Positions 6,359 through 15,201 of a stretch of DNA of 48,268 nucleotides are shown piece after piece; the first letter of the stretch is position 1, and each line of letters begins with the position of its first letter. The stretch spans positions 1 through 48,268 of IMG/VR virus record IMGVR_UViG_3300043172_000805; one strand, written 5' to 3'. The stretch is from a virus. Both the position numbers and the translations under genes were made by a program. The notes under the pieces are model-generated. The model worked only from the letters and a program-made list of their open reading frames with translations. It made no database searches and was not told where the DNA came from.

Positions 6359-8969
6359 GACACCTACCAAGAAACATCAGATTCGGCACGTTATGGCGGC
6401 CGTCTACGACACGCCCTGGGCGATTACGCAGGCGAAGCTGGACGAGATCACCGACCTGCTCGAACTCCGCCGCAGCGGGCACCTGGGCGAAGAAGAGATC
6501 CAAAACCGCCTGGCCGCCCTGGGTCCCGACCGGCCTCGCGAAGGCGACGACGAGCCCTACCGCCTGATCGGCGGCGTGGCGGTCGTCCCGCTCTACGGCG
6601 TACTGGCTCCGCGCATGAACATCGTGATGCGGATCAGCGGCGGCACCTCGACCCAGCAATTCGTCGCCGCCGTCAACCAGGCCGTCGACGACCCGGACGT
6701 CAAGGCGATCGTCATCGACATCGATTCCCCGGGCGGCAGTGTGCTGGGCTTGCCCGAAGCGGCCGACGCCGTTCGCCAGGCCTCGACCGTGAAGCCGATC
6801 GTCTCGGTCGCGACCGGGCAGATGTGCTCGGCCGCCTACTACGTCGGCAGCGCCGCCGGCGAAGTGATCGCCACCCGGTCCAGCCAGGTCGGATCGATCG
6901 GCACGATCGGATTCCATTGCAACCATCAGGCGGCCGACTTGAAGGAGGGCGTCGAAAAGACGGTCATCTTCGCCGGCCCGCACAAGGCGGACGGCAGCAC
7001 GCACGCGCCGCTGAACGACCAGGGCCGCGCCACGCTCCAAGAGCAGGTCGACGCCTACTACGCTCAATTCGTCACCGACGTCGCCCGCTTCCGCGGCATC
7101 ACGCCGGCGGCCGTCGAGAACCGTTTCGGCGGGGGCAAGCATTTCATTGCCGCCGAAGCCCTCACCCGCGGTCTGATCGATCGGATCGCCACTCTCTCCG
7201 AAGTCGTCGCCGAACTCGATTCGGCCGGCTCCTCTACCAACGAACCAACTTTTTCCGCTCTCGGAAAGGACATTACTATGAACCCGATTCTCGAACAACT
7301 TATCAAGATGGGCCTCATCGCGGCCGACGCCAACGACACGGCGCAAGCCGCCCAATTGCAAAAGATGGGCATCTTGGCCGACGTCAACGACACGGCGGCG
7401 CGAGCCATCATCGGCGGCTGGTACGGCGCCCAGGGCCGCACGGTCCCCACCGGCGAGAAGGCCGACGCCCAGATCCTGGCCGACCTCGAGGCCGGCCCGG
7501 TCCGAGCCCCAGCGGCCATCGCACCCGAACCGGTGAGGCACTCCGCAGGAACCGGTACGCCCATGACGCCGGTCGCCGGCAACCAGATCACCAGCGCCCA
7601 GATCGTCGGCATTGTCGAGAGCACGCCCGCGCTGGACGCTTCGGCGATCGCCGCGGCCGAACGGCAGCGGATCGCCGACATCCAAGCCAGCGCCGAATTG
7701 CTCGCCGGCGACGACATCGACCCCGACTTTATTCAGGGCCACGTCGACGCGGGCACCGACCTGAACGCCTTCCGCAAGCAACTGGTGGAACACGTCGGCA
7801 AGCGGCGCAACACGCCCGGCAACGGCCGCCCGGTCGGCCCCATCCCGGCCGGCGCTTCGGCGGACCGTTTTGGCGAGGCGGCCGTCGAGGCCCTCTTGCA
7901 TCAAGCCGGCCAGGCTTCCGGCGAAATGAGCCAAGGCGCCCGCGAACTGCGCTATCACGGCCTGTTGGAAATGGCTCGCGAGTCGTTCCGCGTCCGCGGC
8001 ATCCGCGGCGCCGGTTCGCCCGACGACTTCGCCCGGGCCGCGTTGGGCGACCCCGAGGCACTGCGCATCCTAGGGGCCGATCAGCCCTACCAGACGCCCG
8101 GCGACTTCCCCAACATCCTCTCGAACCTGGCCAACAAGAGCCTCGAGGCCCCACCGGAATACGTCAGCACGACCTACCAGTTTTGGGCCCACAAGCGTTC
8201 CCCCTTGGCCGACTTCAAGCCGGCCACGCTGATCCGCGTCGGCGAGTTCGGCCTCTTTCCCGAGCACATCGACGGCGACGACTTCGAGCAATCGAAGCTG
8301 GCCACGGACCGCGCCTGGATCAAAATCGACGGCTACGGCGACGAGTTCGGCCTGACGCCACAGATGATCATCGACGACGACCTGGACGCCTTCATGACGG
8401 CGCTCAAGGACAAGCGGGCCGCCCACGATCACACGCTCAACGCGCTGTGCGTCGATCTCCTCACGGGCAACGTCCCGGTCGTCGACGGGATCGACCTGTT
8501 CGATAGCGAAGACCACGGCAACGACATCACGTCCGGCGCCGCGCCGACCACGACGCAGTTGTCTGCTATGCGGTTGACGCTCCGCAAGCAGACGGGCGTC
8601 GGAGGGCAGCGGAAGCTCAACCAGACGCTCGGGCGCCTGCTGATCCCCGAGGACCTCGAGACGACCACGCAACAGTTGTTGGCAGCCACGTTGAGCATCA
8701 CCCCACACGTCGAAACGGAGACGCCCGTCTTCAAGGGCTCGGTCGACTGGCATGTCGAGCCGCGTCTGGCCGACCACTCGACCGCGAAATACTACGGCTT
8801 CTCGAAGGGTAGCCGGGCGATCGTCTACGCCCACCAACGCGGCTTCGAGAACATGGTCACCCGCAACTACTTCAACCCCAAGAACAACTGCCGGACCTGG
8901 CAGTTTGAGGGCCGTTTTGCCGCCGCCGTGAACAACTACCGCGAAATCGTCCGCAACGCGGGCGAGTGA
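6345..8969 (+). CDS. SppA/ClpP-type prohead protease fused to major capsid protein
   Basis: An 874-residue fusion. Residues about 60-290 form an S49 (SppA, lambda gpC-like) serine peptidase. Ser162 in QMCSAAYYVG and Lys214 in GPHKADG are 52 residues apart, as in the SppA Ser/Lys dyad. A scaffold-like Ala/Gln-rich and helical region spans about 312-500, and the capsid domain runs from about 560 to the end (YVSTTYQFWAH, RNYFNPKNNCRTWQFEG). The protease would cut the scaffold during head maturation. An internal Shine-Dalgarno and ATG at 7278 could yield scaffold-capsid separately. Such single-gene fusions are known in some phages. Confidence 0.9.
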   Translation: MPASKTPTKKHQIRHVMAAVYDTPWAITQAKLDEITDLLELRRSGHLGEEEIQNRLAALGPDRPREGDDEPYRLIGGVAVVPLYGVLAPRMNIVMRISGGTSTQQFVAAVNQAVDDPDVKAIVIDIDSPGGSVLGLPEAADAVRQASTVKPIVSVATGQMCSAAYYVGSAAGEVIATRSSQVGSIGTIGFHCNHQAADLKEGVEKTVIFAGPHKADGSTHAPLNDQGRATLQEQVDAYYAQFVTDVARFRGITPAAVENRFGGGKHFIAAEALTRGLIDRIATLSEVVAELDSAGSSTNEPTFSALGKDITMNPILEQLIKMGLIAADANDTAQAAQLQKMGILADVNDTAARAIIGGWYGAQGRTVPTGEKADAQILADLEAGPVRAPAAIAPEPVRHSAGTGTPMTPVAGNQITSAQIVGIVESTPALDASAIAAAERQRIADIQASAELLAGDDIDPDFIQGHVDAGTDLNAFRKQLVEHVGKRRNTPGNGRPVGPIPAGASADRFGEAAVEALLHQAGQASGEMSQGARELRYHGLLEMARESFRVRGIRGAGSPDDFARAALGDPEALRILGADQPYQTPGDFPNILSNLANKSLEAPPEYVSTTYQFWAHKRSPLADFKPATLIRVGEFGLFPEHIDGDDFEQSKLATDRAWIKIDGYGDEFGLTPQMIIDDDLDAFMTALKDKRAAHDHTLNALCVDLLTGNVPVVDGIDLFDSEDHGNDITSGAAPTTTQLSAMRLTLRKQTGVGGQRKLNQTLGRLLIPEDLETTTQQLLAATLSITPHVETETPVFKGSVDWHVEPRLADHSTAKYYGFSKGSRAIVYAHQRGFENMVTRNYFNPKNNCRTWQFEGRFAAAVNNYREIVRNAGE
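7278..8969 (+). CDS. Possible internal start: scaffold-capsid product nested in the fusion
   Basis: An in-frame ATG at 7278 (MNPILEQLIKMG) is preceded by GGAAAGGA (7263-7270) at ideal spacing. It falls exactly between the protease domain and the scaffold-like region. Lambda makes its scaffold Nu3 from an internal start inside gene C in the same way. The 563-residue product would supply excess capsid-scaffold relative to protease. This is inference from the ribosome-binding site and domain boundary. Confidence 0.45.
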   Translation: MNPILEQLIKMGLIAADANDTAQAAQLQKMGILADVNDTAARAIIGGWYGAQGRTVPTGEKADAQILADLEAGPVRAPAAIAPEPVRHSAGTGTPMTPVAGNQITSAQIVGIVESTPALDASAIAAAERQRIADIQASAELLAGDDIDPDFIQGHVDAGTDLNAFRKQLVEHVGKRRNTPGNGRPVGPIPAGASADRFGEAAVEALLHQAGQASGEMSQGARELRYHGLLEMARESFRVRGIRGAGSPDDFARAALGDPEALRILGADQPYQTPGDFPNILSNLANKSLEAPPEYVSTTYQFWAHKRSPLADFKPATLIRVGEFGLFPEHIDGDDFEQSKLATDRAWIKIDGYGDEFGLTPQMIIDDDLDAFMTALKDKRAAHDHTLNALCVDLLTGNVPVVDGIDLFDSEDHGNDITSGAAPTTTQLSAMRLTLRKQTGVGGQRKLNQTLGRLLIPEDLETTTQQLLAATLSITPHVETETPVFKGSVDWHVEPRLADHSTAKYYGFSKGSRAIVYAHQRGFENMVTRNYFNPKNNCRTWQFEGRFAAAVNNYREIVRNAGE

Positions 8970-9038
8970 TCCGGCCGCGTCGGTTCGCGTCCTTCACCCA
9001 ACCAACCAACCAACCAAAACCTTTGCGGGAGTTCTATC

Positions 9039-9761
9039 ATGCACACTCAGATCCTCGATTATCCGTTCGTCGGCGCGCAAGACCCGCCGGACGTTGGCAG
9101 CCGCGATAGCGGTCCCTTCTGTCAAGCGACCGTGGCGTCGGGCGGCTCTCCGCACGTCAAGGCGGTCGGCGGCTTCATGGAGCTCTACCTCGACACGACG
9201 CTGGAGAACCAACTCGCCTGCTTCTACCAGGGCGACGTCCTGGGCCTCGACATCGACCGGATCAAGCAGGTCGACTTCTGGTGTAAGCTGGCCTCCGCCT
9301 CGGTCCATGCGTCGATCTCGCTGAGTTTCGGCGTGGTATCCGCCCGGGCGAACGATCCCGACGACATCACCGCCCTGGCCCTCTTCCGGCTGTACGGGTC
9401 GGGCGCTGTCAACTGCGAGACAGACGACGGCACGAACAACAACGACGACGTGGCGACCGGCGTCACGTTGGGCTCGACGTTGAAGCGGTTCTCGATCAAC
9501 TTCGCCAGCGGCGTCAAGACGGTCAGCCCGCCCAGCCCGAGCGTCGGCGGTAAGAGCAACGTTCTCTTTTCGTGCGACGCCGGCGACAACGTGCTGCGGC
9601 CCGTCTGCCGAAATACGTTGTTCGACATGGGCAACTACGGGGCGAACCTGCAACTGTTCGCCCAGATCCAGAAGGGTGCGTCGAGCAGCGTGATCGACAC
9701 GTCCGCCTCGGCCAAGCTCAAGATCGAGCGGATCCGCGTCAAGTACCAAACCGGCGAGTGA
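9039..9761 (+). CDS. Virion structural protein candidate after the capsid gene
   Basis: A 240-residue, probably beta-rich soluble protein without signal or membrane segments. It lies directly after the capsid gene, where decoration or stabilising proteins are often coded. The LDIDRIKQVDFWCKL segment near 70-84 and long alternating hydrophobic stretches suggest a beta-sandwich. No family is recognised. The leader has (ACCA)n tandem copies (8998-9016) before a GCGGGAG ribosome-binding site. Confidence 0.6.
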   Translation: MHTQILDYPFVGAQDPPDVGSRDSGPFCQATVASGGSPHVKAVGGFMELYLDTTLENQLACFYQGDVLGLDIDRIKQVDFWCKLASASVHASISLSFGVVSARANDPDDITALALFRLYGSGAVNCETDDGTNNNDDVATGVTLGSTLKRFSINFASGVKTVSPPSPSVGGKSNVLFSCDAGDNVLRPVCRNTLFDMGNYGANLQLFAQIQKGASSSVIDTSASAKLKIERIRVKYQTGE

Positions 9762-9840
9762 TCGCCGCGCACCGGGTCGCGCGGACCGGTTCGTCTCCTA
9801 GCCGGCTCGCGCGGCCGCTGTTCCCCCCGAGGAAACCGCC

Positions 9841-10245
9841 GTGCCCGTGACCAGTTTCAAGGAAGCGCGACGCCAGCATGCCGAGTCCGGCCGGATCTTC
9901 GGCAACGTCTCGCATTTCGGCGAGACGGTTACGTATCGTCCGGCCGGCGGCGGGGGCGAGCGGCAGATCGACGTGACGATCGCGTCGGTCGAGCTCGACT
10001 TCGTGTCGACCGAGTTCGGCGAAAACCAAAAGGAAATGATCTGGGTCAAGGCGTGCCGCGATCTGGACTGCACGCGCGGCGGCATCGATACGCCGGCCCG
10101 CGGCGACGTGATCCTCCGGGCCGACGACGCGCCGGACGCCCCCTGGACCTTTAAAGGCAGCCGGCAGAACGTCACCCCGGCGGAGCATGAGTTGTTATTC
10201 GGCCGCATCCGGCCGACCCGATACGGACCGCAACGCGAGCGATGA
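9841..10245 (+). CDS. Head-tail completion protein candidate
   Basis: A 134-residue protein starting with GTG, preceded by CGAGGAAA at good spacing. It has a short helical start (FKEARRQHAE) and a beta-rich body (GETVTYRPAGGG, IDVTIASVELDFV). Size and position (two genes after capsid) fit a lambda gpFII-like or similar joining protein. The family is inferred only from location and shape. Confidence 0.55.
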   Translation: MPVTSFKEARRQHAESGRIFGNVSHFGETVTYRPAGGGGERQIDVTIASVELDFVSTEFGENQKEMIWVKACRDLDCTRGGIDTPARGDVILRADDAPDAPWTFKGSRQNVTPAEHELLFGRIRPTRYGPQRER

Positions 10246-10248
10246 TGG

Positions 10249-10749
10249 ATGGAACTCTCTCAACTCGAAACGGCCCAGGGCATGGTCGCCGTCCCCGTGG
10301 TGGAGGTGGCCCGGTTGCTGCTGGAGTGCCCCGCCTTCCTGTCGCGCATCAAGGCGGCCAACGCGGCGGAGGCCGTCAAACGGGTGCATCTGTTCGACCT
10401 CGAAGAGGAGCCCGAGACGCTCAAGGGGATGCGGCCTTTCGCGGCGATCTGGCCGAAGCAGCTTTCGGCCGACGGCAACTTCCTGCGGTGCAAGGGCTCG
10501 GTCGCACTGATCCTGAGCGATCACGAGCGTTACCCAAACGACCGCAACCGCTCGGCGTTGGACTTCGCCACCTTCGTCGGCGAGGTTTTCGATTGGCTCC
10601 GAACGATGTCGGGCGTATCGGACCGGCTGCCGATCCGGCAAATCGTCCAGGCGGAAGACGGCCCGCACCGCAACCCGCCGCAAGACGACGCCTCGGCCGG
10701 CAGCTACTGGTGGACCCAGTTCCTCGTGCATTGGGACCAAGACGCATGA
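10249..10749 (+). CDS. Tail completion or minor tail protein candidate
   Basis: A 166-residue protein with mixed alpha/beta content: VVEVARLLLECPAFLSRIK near 17-35 and LLPIR-like stretches towards the C-terminus (GSYWWTQFLVHWD). It is coupled to the next gene by overlapping ATG/TGA. Three ATGs lie at 10242-10251; the third is the one in the coding frame. Its order in the head-tail run fits a tail terminator or completion protein; no diagnostic motif is seen. Confidence 0.55.
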   Translation: MELSQLETAQGMVAVPVVEVARLLLECPAFLSRIKAANAAEAVKRVHLFDLEEEPETLKGMRPFAAIWPKQLSADGNFLRCKGSVALILSDHERYPNDRNRSALDFATFVGEVFDWLRTMSGVSDRLPIRQIVQAEDGPHRNPPQDDASAGSYWWTQFLVHWDQDA

Positions 10750-11264
10750 TCCCGATCTACACGAAGATCACGTTCTCCCCGCCCGCCTCGAAATACGGCC
10801 GCAAGCTGCCCGAGATCACCCGCGAGGCCCACCGCCAGGTCCTCCTGGCCTGGTGGAAGAAATACTGCCACCGCCACTTCACGCTGCGCGCCAGCAACCG
10901 CTACGGCTACAAGCCCCGCTCGGAGAAGTACCGCTGGCGCAAGGGTCGCCTGATCCAGGCCGGCGCCTCGGAGGCCCTGAACTCGAAGCACGACCTGGTA
11001 CTGACGGGCCTGACCCGTGCCAAGTCGATGGGCAGCTACCCGTGGATCAAGGCCTTCCCGACCCGCGCCAAGCTGACGATGTTCACGCCAAGCTACATCA
11101 CGATGAAGCCCAACCTCACCAAGCGCAACGCGCCGTATCTCTCGGACGAAATCCTGCGAATCATCCCCGAGGAGAAGGCCGAGCTCGATCGGATCTTGCA
11201 GCGTGTGATCGAGCAGGGTCTTCGCGCCATCAAGGACAAACGAACCGTCATCATTACCGGCTAA
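10746..11264 (+). CDS. Basic phage tail-assembly candidate protein
   Basis: A 172-residue, strongly basic protein. Notable patterns are EAHRQVLLAWWKKYCHRHF near 27-45 and an Arg/Lys/Tyr-rich YGYKPRSEKYRWRKG. The C-terminal half ends in EEKAELDRILQRVIEQGL, a helix. Start at ATG 10746 is coupled to the upstream stop. Position before the tail tube candidate fits HK97 gp10-like or minor tail roles; this is inference. Confidence 0.55.
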   Translation: MIPIYTKITFSPPASKYGRKLPEITREAHRQVLLAWWKKYCHRHFTLRASNRYGYKPRSEKYRWRKGRLIQAGASEALNSKHDLVLTGLTRAKSMGSYPWIKAFPTRAKLTMFTPSYITMKPNLTKRNAPYLSDEILRIIPEEKAELDRILQRVIEQGLRAIKDKRTVIITG

Positions 11265-11292
11265 GCCCGTCACGGGCCACGGAGCAAATCCC

Positions 11293-12216
11293 ATGATCAC
11301 CGACAGCTACCATCTTTGGGCCATTTCGCTGCCCAACGCCACGTGGATTACGGAGTTCTCCGACGTCACGCCGTCGATGAACGCGAAGTATATCGACGGC
11401 TTCTCGCCGGGCGGCCTGGTGCCCGACTTCCGAGGCGGCCACGGCCTGGAGCCGCGGATCGACTTCTCCACCCCGCAACTCAAAACGATTCTCGACGCCT
11501 GCGGTCTGGACGCCTACGACGCCTCCGGCGGCAACGTCGACCTCTACTATCAGAAGGACGTCAACCTGGGAACCCGACTCTCGGAAAACGACGAGAGCCA
11601 CCTGCGGCTGCGCTACCTCCGCAGCATGCTCACCTGGGACCGGATCACGGCCTCGCAAGGCTCCACGGCCGAGATCTCCTGCTCGCTGGTCCCGACGTTC
11701 TTGGCGAACGTGCCGCTGACGCCCGAGACGGGCGTGCCGATGCCCAGCAACGCGGCCCTTGGTTCCGAGTATTTCGGGCTCGGACCGGTCAAATGCAACG
11801 GCGATTTTATCGGCGGCATCAGCGACAACACCCTGGCGCTGGGGGCCGCGCTCAACACCCAGGCCGCCGACGGCGAGGACTTCCCGTCGTTCGCCGGGAT
11901 CGGCCAAATGAACCCGATGATTACGCCGACCACCGCCAGCCTCGAAAACTGGGAGGCCCTGGGCGTCGACGGCGTGCTGCTGACTTCGTGGTCGTGCTAT
12001 TTCCGCCGCAAGAAGCCCGACCTGCCCATCAGCTACGCCGACGGCGACCAGCAGCACATCAAGTTCAGCGGCGGATCGGGCCTCTGGACGATCGACAGCA
12101 GCAGCGGCGGCCTCGGCGCCGGCCCGGCGGCTGCCCAATTGCGAATCGCGCCGCGCCGCGGTGCCCCCAGCGACATTCACGTCATGTCCCTATCCACGGC
12201 CTCGGCCATTACCTAA
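11293..12216 (+). CDS. Major tail tube protein candidate
   Basis: A 307-residue, beta-rich protein starting after CGGAGCAAATCCC. Placement three genes before the tape measure and just before the gene with the slippery run matches the tail tube gene of siphoviruses. Repeated Gly/Ser-rich turns near the end (FSGGSGLWTIDSSSGGLGAG) could be surface-exposed. The stop codon leads directly into a TCACCCCC tandem tract. Family not recognised by motif; the call rests on synteny. Confidence 0.55.
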   Translation: MITDSYHLWAISLPNATWITEFSDVTPSMNAKYIDGFSPGGLVPDFRGGHGLEPRIDFSTPQLKTILDACGLDAYDASGGNVDLYYQKDVNLGTRLSENDESHLRLRYLRSMLTWDRITASQGSTAEISCSLVPTFLANVPLTPETGVPMPSNAALGSEYFGLGPVKCNGDFIGGISDNTLALGAALNTQAADGEDFPSFAGIGQMNPMITPTTASLENWEALGVDGVLLTSWSCYFRRKKPDLPISYADGDQQHIKFSGGSGLWTIDSSSGGLGAGPAAAQLRIAPRRGAPSDIHVMSLSTASAIT

Positions 12217-12252
12217 TCACCCCCTCACCCCCTCACCCCCTCACCCCCTCAC
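12217..12252. repeat. TCACCCCC octamer tandem tract
   Basis: About 4.5 head-to-tail copies of TCACCCCC fill the whole gap between two tail genes and occupy the place where a Shine-Dalgarno would be expected. Unlike copies A-D it has no inverted arm and no CGCAAGCGAT core. Confidence 0.8.
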
Positions 12253-12256
12253 TAAA

Positions 12257-13120
12257 ATGGCCCCCCCGATCTACTTTTTCCCGAAGCGAACGCTTGCCCA
12301 GGTCGCCCCCCAGGGTCGCCTGCTGCGGTCGTTGTTGCAAGACGTCCAACTCGACCGGGCGTGGTGCGATGTCGAGATCATCCCGCGCGATGCGTCCTGT
12401 TTCGAGTCGGTCGTCGCCGGCCCGGGCGGCGCCAGCGGCGTCATGCTCTGCGCGATCCCGCCGGGTCAAACGCCGATCCGGGTCGGTTACGCCCCCGAGT
12501 TCCAAGAGTGGACCGAGGCGATCCCCGACAAGCTCTGGATCGGCACAGACACCGAACATCCGATCGAGCCGGCCGATCTGGCACGCGCCGTGCAAATGCC
12601 CGGCTATCCGGTCGAGCTGGCCGGTCAAACGTGGACGATCCCGGTCATCCGCGACTATTTAGGCGGCACCGGCCTGCCGTGCGATTGGGACGTCGGGCCC
12701 GGCGGCGAGGTGACCGAGCGGATTGCCGAGAAGTACCGCGATCTGTGGGAGCGTTGGGTCTCGGTGGTCGACATCTACTTCGACGAAGACGACCCACGCC
12801 CGGCCGGCGTCTTTGATATCCCGAATTCCGAGGCGATGGCCCGAGGCGTTGACGTCCTGTCGATCAACTATCGCTTCGGCCAGGCCATGCAGAACGTGTT
12901 GCACCTGATCGGCGGCGACACGTGGACCCCGCTTCTGTTCATGTCGATCGACGGCCCGACGCACCGCGACGTGTGGGAGGCGGTCGTGCAAAAAAAAACA
13001 CTACGCGACCTGGCGCTCGCGGCCGAGTCATCCGCTACCTCGCCTGGGCCGGCGGCCGACTGCCCGGCCACCGACCCAGCCGAGCCGACCTCGAACTGTT
13101 CGCCCGCGGCATCGGAGTAA
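12257..13120 (+). CDS. Tail protein upstream of the tape measure, with slippery A9 run
   Basis: A 287-residue protein starting at ATG 12257; an in-frame extension upstream would only translate the octamer tract. The core has FDEDDPRPAGVFDIPNSEAM near 174-193. Nine A residues at 12990-12998 are placed 40 codons before the stop, a striking homopolymer in GC-rich coding DNA. Zero-frame translation after it is low-complexity Ala/Ser/Pro. The -1 frame is open to 13128 and looks more protein-like (RVIRYLAWAGGRLPG). Position before the tape measure is where siphoviruses code frameshifted tail-assembly chaperones. Confidence 0.6.
   Translation: MAPPIYFFPKRTLAQVAPQGRLLRSLLQDVQLDRAWCDVEIIPRDASCFESVVAGPGGASGVMLCAIPPGQTPIRVGYAPEFQEWTEAIPDKLWIGTDTEHPIEPADLARAVQMPGYPVELAGQTWTIPVIRDYLGGTGLPCDWDVGPGGEVTERIAEKYRDLWERWVSVVDIYFDEDDPRPAGVFDIPNSEAMARGVDVLSINYRFGQAMQNVLHLIGGDTWTPLLFMSIDGPTHRDVWEAVVQKKTLRDLALAAESSATSPGPAADCPATDPAEPTSNCSPAASE
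12989..13000 (+). promoter_or_regulatory. Candidate programmed frameshift or transcriptional slippage site
   Basis: CAA-AAA-AAA-ACA in the zero frame fits an X-XXY-YYZ type A-AAA-AAA slip. A -1 shift gives an alternative C-terminus of about 43 residues ending at 13128, five bases before the tape-measure ATG. Polymerase slippage on nine A residues is equally possible, and a sequencing error in the homopolymer cannot be excluded. Confidence 0.4.
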
Positions 13121-13132
13121 TACGCTAGACCC

Positions 13133-14698
13133 ATGGCCATCGACCAAAAACTGACCGCCGACGAGTCCGACGTCATGCGTGCCATGAAGAACATGGAGAA
13201 GGCGCAGACGAAGCTGATCGAGCAGCAGCGCAAAATGGCCCGCGCCAGCGCCGAGGCCGGCCTCAAGTCCCGCAGCGGCTTCTCGCAGATGAGGCGAGAC
13301 GCGCTCGGCGCCGCTAAGGCCTACATCGGCATCCAGGCCGCCATCCAAGCCGTCACGCAAGCGCTCAAGCAAAAAGAAGAGCAAGAGAAGCGATCGGCCG
13401 ATCATTTCATTTCCTTGGCCGGCGTCCAAGAGAACGCGATTATCAACCTGGGCGACGTGACCGCGAAGCAGCAATCCACGTTCTTCGCCAACGTCAAGCG
13501 GCTCGCGGCGAACGAGGGCCTCGGCCAGGCCGTCGCCTTGCAGGCCGCGTCCGAAGGTCTGTCGGCCGCCCAGGGGGACCGACCGGGAACGCTCGCCGCG
13601 CTGCGAAGTTCGGCCCGACTCCAAGCGGCCAACCCCGAGAACATCCCGACGCTCACGGCCGGCGCGCTCGATATCCGCAAAATGACCGGCAGCCAGGATG
13701 CCGACGCGAATCTCGGCCTGCTGCTGACCATGCAAAGCATGGCACGCGGGACCACGTTGCAGCAGTTGGCCGAGTTCGGCGTGAAGAATGCCGTGAACGT
13801 CCACGCCTACGGAGGCACGCCCGCCGAGTCCTTTGCGCTCATCAGTGCGTTTTCCCAGTCGATGACCGACCCTAAAATGCGCATGTCCGGCACGGCCGCC
13901 GCCGACATGGCGAAGCGCCTGGCCGACTTCCTGCCCGAGCAGGATCGGTACGACTTCAAGGACGGCAGGCCGTTTGTCGCCCGGCCGGGCACCGGGTTGA
14001 AGTCGACCACCGAGCGGATGGCGTTTCTGCGGCGCGAGGAAAACGAGATGCTCTCGCGCGAGTACTACGCGAAGAATCCGGCCTCGACGGGTGCCAACGC
14101 CACCGTGCTGGGCATGATTGGGATCGAAGGTTTCAGCAACATGCCCTTCGAGCAATTCGGCACCGCACTGGGGGCCTTCCCCACAATGGACGAAGCGGCC
14201 GCGCTGACCCGGCGCATGCAGGCCGGCACCCGCAGGCTACCCGCACAACAAATTGCCGCGGCCGAGCGAGCACGCATCGCCTCGACCGAAAGCCAGCAGA
14301 CCAACATCTCCGGCCTACGCTCTGCCGCGGACGCGCAGTACACGCGGAAGAACATGGACCAGTACCTCAAAGACATCGGCGTCGGCTACCTCGACCGCCT
14401 CGGCGAGGACATCGACTGGTGGACTGTGCGGGGGAAGCGCAAGGAGCATTTCGAGCGGACGCTGCGCAACTACGCCGATCGCGACGGCTACTTCCTGCCG
14501 TGGCACACCGGCCCGATCCCGCTCGATCGACCCGGGATCGACCCCGAACGGCAAGAGAAAGTCGAGGCGGTCGAGCAGTATCTGGGCCGGGCAGCGGACG
14601 CTCAAGAGGCCGTCCTGGAACAGGTCCGGGCCCGCCGCCGCGAGGCCCAACGCACCCCGGCCGCCGTCGGGGCCGCCTTACATCAACACGGGGAATAG
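13133..14698 (+). CDS. Tape-measure-like tail protein (short)
   Basis: The 521-residue protein is highly helical. A coiled-coil start (SDVMRAMKNMEKAQTKLIEQ, about 13-32) is followed by an Ala-rich hydrophobic helix AAKAYIGIQAAIQAVTQALK near 59-78, features of tape-measure proteins. The C-terminus is again a charged coiled coil (about 470-515). It is much shorter than most tape measures, implying a short tail or a different tail component. Position after the slippery-site gene supports the call. Confidence 0.6.
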   Translation: MAIDQKLTADESDVMRAMKNMEKAQTKLIEQQRKMARASAEAGLKSRSGFSQMRRDALGAAKAYIGIQAAIQAVTQALKQKEEQEKRSADHFISLAGVQENAIINLGDVTAKQQSTFFANVKRLAANEGLGQAVALQAASEGLSAAQGDRPGTLAALRSSARLQAANPENIPTLTAGALDIRKMTGSQDADANLGLLLTMQSMARGTTLQQLAEFGVKNAVNVHAYGGTPAESFALISAFSQSMTDPKMRMSGTAAADMAKRLADFLPEQDRYDFKDGRPFVARPGTGLKSTTERMAFLRREENEMLSREYYAKNPASTGANATVLGMIGIEGFSNMPFEQFGTALGAFPTMDEAAALTRRMQAGTRRLPAQQIAAAERARIASTESQQTNISGLRSAADAQYTRKNMDQYLKDIGVGYLDRLGEDIDWWTVRGKRKEHFERTLRNYADRDGYFLPWHTGPIPLDRPGIDPERQEKVEAVEQYLGRAADAQEAVLEQVRARRREAQRTPAAVGAALHQHGE

Positions 14699-14714
14699 TC
14701 AGTCCTGAACGACC

Positions 14715-15152
14715 ATGGCCGAAAACCGAATCGGACAATTCGATTTCCTTACGCTGTACGGCGCTCCCCACGGGCTGTCGGAGCAACTCCTCGTCGATCG
14801 CCGCGCGGCCGTCGCCGGCGTGGCAATCTGGAAGCAGGGCCTTTCGGGCACACCGTTTCAATTGCAATCCTACGTCGACGCCCCCGACTTCGCCGAAGCG
14901 AGGGCCTATCACGACCAGTACCTGGGCCTGAAGGGCGCCGACCCGGTCGACCTGGTCTACGGCGGTATCGCACTAACGTCCGCCAGCCTGCTGGTCGCCG
15001 TGCTCGACGTCCGCCTGATCCGCGTGCAGAGCCTGGCCATTATGGTCGGCGGCCTGAATCCGCCTTCACGCGGCGCGATCCGCTGCAACTGGCAACTCAT
15101 CGCCATTTCCATCGCCCCGGACGAACAGGCGGCCGAACCGCCGGCCGAGTAA
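14715..15152 (+). CDS. Small tail-region protein
   Basis: A 145-residue protein with beta-strand-rich body: VAGVAIWKQGLSGTPFQLQS near 34-53 and a hydrophobic ALTSASLLVAVLDVRLIRVQ near 86-105. It starts 16 bases after the tape-measure candidate and probably belongs to the distal tail. No motif identifies it. Confidence 0.5.
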   Translation: MAENRIGQFDFLTLYGAPHGLSEQLLVDRRAAVAGVAIWKQGLSGTPFQLQSYVDAPDFAEARAYHDQYLGLKGADPVDLVYGGIALTSASLLVAVLDVRLIRVQSLAIMVGGLNPPSRGAIRCNWQLIAISIAPDEQAAEPPAE

Positions 15153-15201
15153 TCCCTTTTGGTATTCCCCGACTTTTCAACCCAAACCCCCCAACCCCAA
15201 A

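Noticed and set aside
6159-7958. 599-codon open frame on the minus strand
   Set aside because: It lies opposite the portal and protease-capsid genes; GC-rich coding DNA leaves long antisense frames, and the plus-strand genes have clear motifs.
12161-12256. Upstream start for the 12257 gene
   Set aside because: The extra residues only translate the TCACCCCC tract and the end of the previous gene.
12996-13160. +1 frameshift product
   Set aside because: It would run into the tape measure in a frame with Arg/Pro-rich nonsense; the -1 frame is open and better.
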